A DNA stretch of 7,637 bases, taken from Cohaesibacteraceae bacterium (GTDB taxonomy: Bacteria > Pseudomonadota > Alphaproteobacteria > Rhizobiales > Cohaesibacteraceae). The stretch is taken from contig JAESRR010000133.1 of the NCBI GenBank assembly GCA_016764535.1, positions 1 to 7,637 of the forward strand. Reading direction: 5' to 3'. Of the stretch, positions 6,705-7,637 are shown in pieces (the first letter of the stretch is position 1; the number at the start of each line of letters is the position of its first letter). Under the pieces are notes generated by a model that saw only the letters and a program-made list of their open reading frames with translations, was not told the origin of the DNA and did not search any database. The position numbers and the translations under genes were made by a program.

Positions 6705-6743
6705 ATTCAAATCAACATATATTCGCATATTTGAATTAGTTAC
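6705..6743 (-). promoter_or_regulatory. Operator-like site and possible promoter upstream of soxX
   Basis: The plus strand holds ATTC (6721-6724), eight bases, then GAAT (6733-6736), giving ATTCnnATATnnGAAT, the same form as the site before soxC. A further ATTC half-site lies at 6705-6708. Using the geometry of the soxC promoter, a -10 of TATATG (6721-6716 on the minus strand) falls 16 bases from GTAACT (6743-6738). That -35 is poor, so the promoter is much less sure than the palindrome. ATTC-N8-GAAT is, as I recall it, the form of site bound by the ArsR-family sulfide sensor SqrR, and SoxR of Paracoccus acts in the soxW-soxX gap. Binding here is inferred. The site is about 60 bases from the soxX ATG. 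Confidence 0.55.
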
Positions 6744-6769
6744 CCGGGCACCTGTGTATTTTATGTCGA

Positions 6770-7360
6770 TTATTTCAGTTTGCCAGCGGCTCTTTGTGCC
6801 TCGATCAATCTGGCGTGGAATTTTTGAAATGGCTCATCTGTAAGATAAATTTTTTCCCTGACCCATTTAAACATATTGAGCGTGGTCCATTTTCCGAAGG
6901 CTCCAGGAAGAACCGCAACTGAAACCGACCCAACGTCTTTTGAATTTTCATCTATCTGATCTGGCAGAAAAACAATTGTCGGAGTGAAATTTAACCGCCA
7001 TTTTCGAACCGCCTTTTTCTCGGAGAGCTCTTCGCCATCAAGATCGGTTACTTCCTCATCACCAAACATATTGTATTGAACGACCATGAAATTTTCAGAT
7101 ATATATTTGGCTACTTCGGGATCACTCAACACTTTTTCATGCAACCGATCACAATAGATACACCCGCGCTGCTCAATTATAATTGCCAGGCGCTTGCCTT
7201 CTTCACGTGCAGTTTCGATGTCTTCGCGGATATCCCGAAATGTCGTTACAAACCAGTCCTGCTTGTGAAGACCGTCATCTCCTAGTTCTGTCGCCTGAAC
7301 CGGAACCACCCACGCACAAACTACAATAACCAGTCGTATTAATGTTTTTAGATCAACCAC
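6770..7360 (-). CDS. soxW: SoxW, periplasmic thioredoxin of the sox operon
   Basis: A protein of 196 residues with an N-terminal hydrophobic signal segment (about residues 6-23, ending near VQA-TE) and a thioredoxin-like fold. The redox motif is C67-I-Y-C70, in GCIYCDRLH, and the cis-proline loop is FTPTIVF with Pro127. SoxW receives electrons from SoxV and reduces periplasmic thiols, which is thought to keep SoxYZ active. The start is a GTG at 7358-7360, preceded by GGGGAAG at a good distance; no better-placed ATG is visible. The gene follows soxV by 18 bases. Its stop is followed by a 114-base gap carrying an operator-like site before soxX, which matches the soxW-soxX regulatory gap known in Paracoccus. 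Thioredoxin fold and secretion are seen in the sequence; the specific SoxW role is inferred from context. Confidence 0.9.
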   Translation of the reverse strand: MVDLKTLIRLVIVVCAWVVPVQATELGDDGLHKQDWFVTTFRDIREDIETAREEGKRLAIIIEQRGCIYCDRLHEKVLSDPEVAKYISENFMVVQYNMFGDEEVTDLDGEELSEKKAVRKWRLNFTPTIVFLPDQIDENSKDVGSVSVAVLPGAFGKWTTLNMFKWVREKIYLTDEPFQKFHARLIEAQRAAGKLK

Positions 7361-7378
7361 TATCTTCCCCTCGATTAT

Positions 7379-7637
7379 CTAGCCAAAAGCGCCAAGTTGC
7401 GGAAAATACTCCAGCAGAAAGAACGACATAGACTGCATGGCACCTGTTAGAAACATCACACCGACAATAACAAGTGCTGCTCCCATGATTTTTTCAACCA
7501 ACCCCAGATGTTTGCGAAAACGGGTCATAAATTTCATGAATGATCCCGCAAACGCAGCAGCCAGCAAGAATGGAATACCGATGCCCATCGCATATACAAA
7601 CAGCAGGCTCGCACCTTTAAAAACATCCGCTTCACTT
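7379..7637 (-). CDS. soxV: SoxV, CcdA/DsbD-type membrane thiol-electron transporter (C-terminal part)
   Basis: Only the last 85 codons are in the window; the frame stays open to the right edge, so the true start lies outside. The visible part has two hydrophobic segments: one around GIGIPFLLAAAFAGSF and one around IMGAALVIVGVMFLTGAM. They are separated by a basic loop (KFMTRFRKHLGLVEK). This is the usual C-terminal layout of CcdA-like proteins. In Sox systems SoxV moves electrons from cytoplasmic thioredoxin across the inner membrane to periplasmic SoxW. The gene ends 18 bases before soxW, so the two are almost certainly co-transcribed. The family call comes from this pattern and from the neighbouring soxW; without the N-terminal cysteine-bearing helices a general CcdA paralogue cannot be excluded from this fragment alone. 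Confidence 0.88.
   Translation of the reverse strand, partial: SEADVFKGASLLFVYAMGIGIPFLLAAAFAGSFMKFMTRFRKHLGLVEKIMGAALVIVGVMFLTGAMQSMSFFLLEYFPQLGAFG

Noticed and set aside
1..7637. A wholly new gene system, CRISPR array, tRNA or rRNA
   Set aside because: No regularly spaced repeats or RNA-gene signatures were seen, and every intact gene fits the known Sox pathway.

Overview
This window is a thiosulfate-oxidation (sox) operon read entirely on the minus strand. The gene order in transcription direction is soxV (partial, cut by the right edge), soxW, soxX, soxY, soxZ, soxA, soxB, soxC, soxD. This is the order known from Paracoccus pantotrophus-type alphaproteobacteria. The presence of soxC and soxD, the two haem-binding CXXCH motifs in SoxA and the gene order point to a sulfur-oxidising alphaproteobacterium with moderate GC content. 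The genus cannot be told from the sequence alone.

Layout from right to left, which is the direction of transcription: 7637-7379 is the end of the membrane thiol-electron transporter SoxV; 7360-6770 is the periplasmic thioredoxin SoxW; 6769-6656 is a regulatory gap with an AT-rich ATTC-N8-GAAT operator-like site; 6655-4437 holds soxX, soxY, soxZ and soxA, closely spaced; 4436-4334 is a gap with an 11-bp hairpin; 4333-2639 is soxB; 2638-2580 is a short gap packed with a perfect 20-bp palindrome lying between a good -35 and -10; 2579-1302 is soxC and 1318-656 is soxD, overlapping by 17 bases. Left of soxD, positions 1-655 hold no intact gene. They contain a decayed IS5-family transposase N-terminus (about 582-366) and, joined to it, a broken unrelated coding remnant (about 363-64).

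How the genes work together (established for the Sox pathway): SoxY carries sulfur intermediates on a cysteine in its C-terminal GGCGG motif and is held by SoxZ. SoxAX couples thiosulfate oxidatively to SoxY. SoxB hydrolyses the terminal sulfonate to sulfate. The molybdenum/haem enzyme SoxCD oxidises the remaining sulfane sulfur, and SoxYZ cycles again. SoxV and SoxW pass reductant from the cytoplasm to the periplasm to keep SoxY competent. Every enzyme of the complete, globule-free version is present. The regulators (soxR, soxS) and soxE-H are not in the window.

The most interesting signal is regulatory. The same degenerate palindrome, ATTCnnATATnnGAAT, occurs before soxX and again before soxC. 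It fits an ArsR-family sulfur-responsive repressor (SoxR/SqrR/BigR type), and the soxC copy sits inside a convincing internal promoter. I found no new multi-gene system beyond this.
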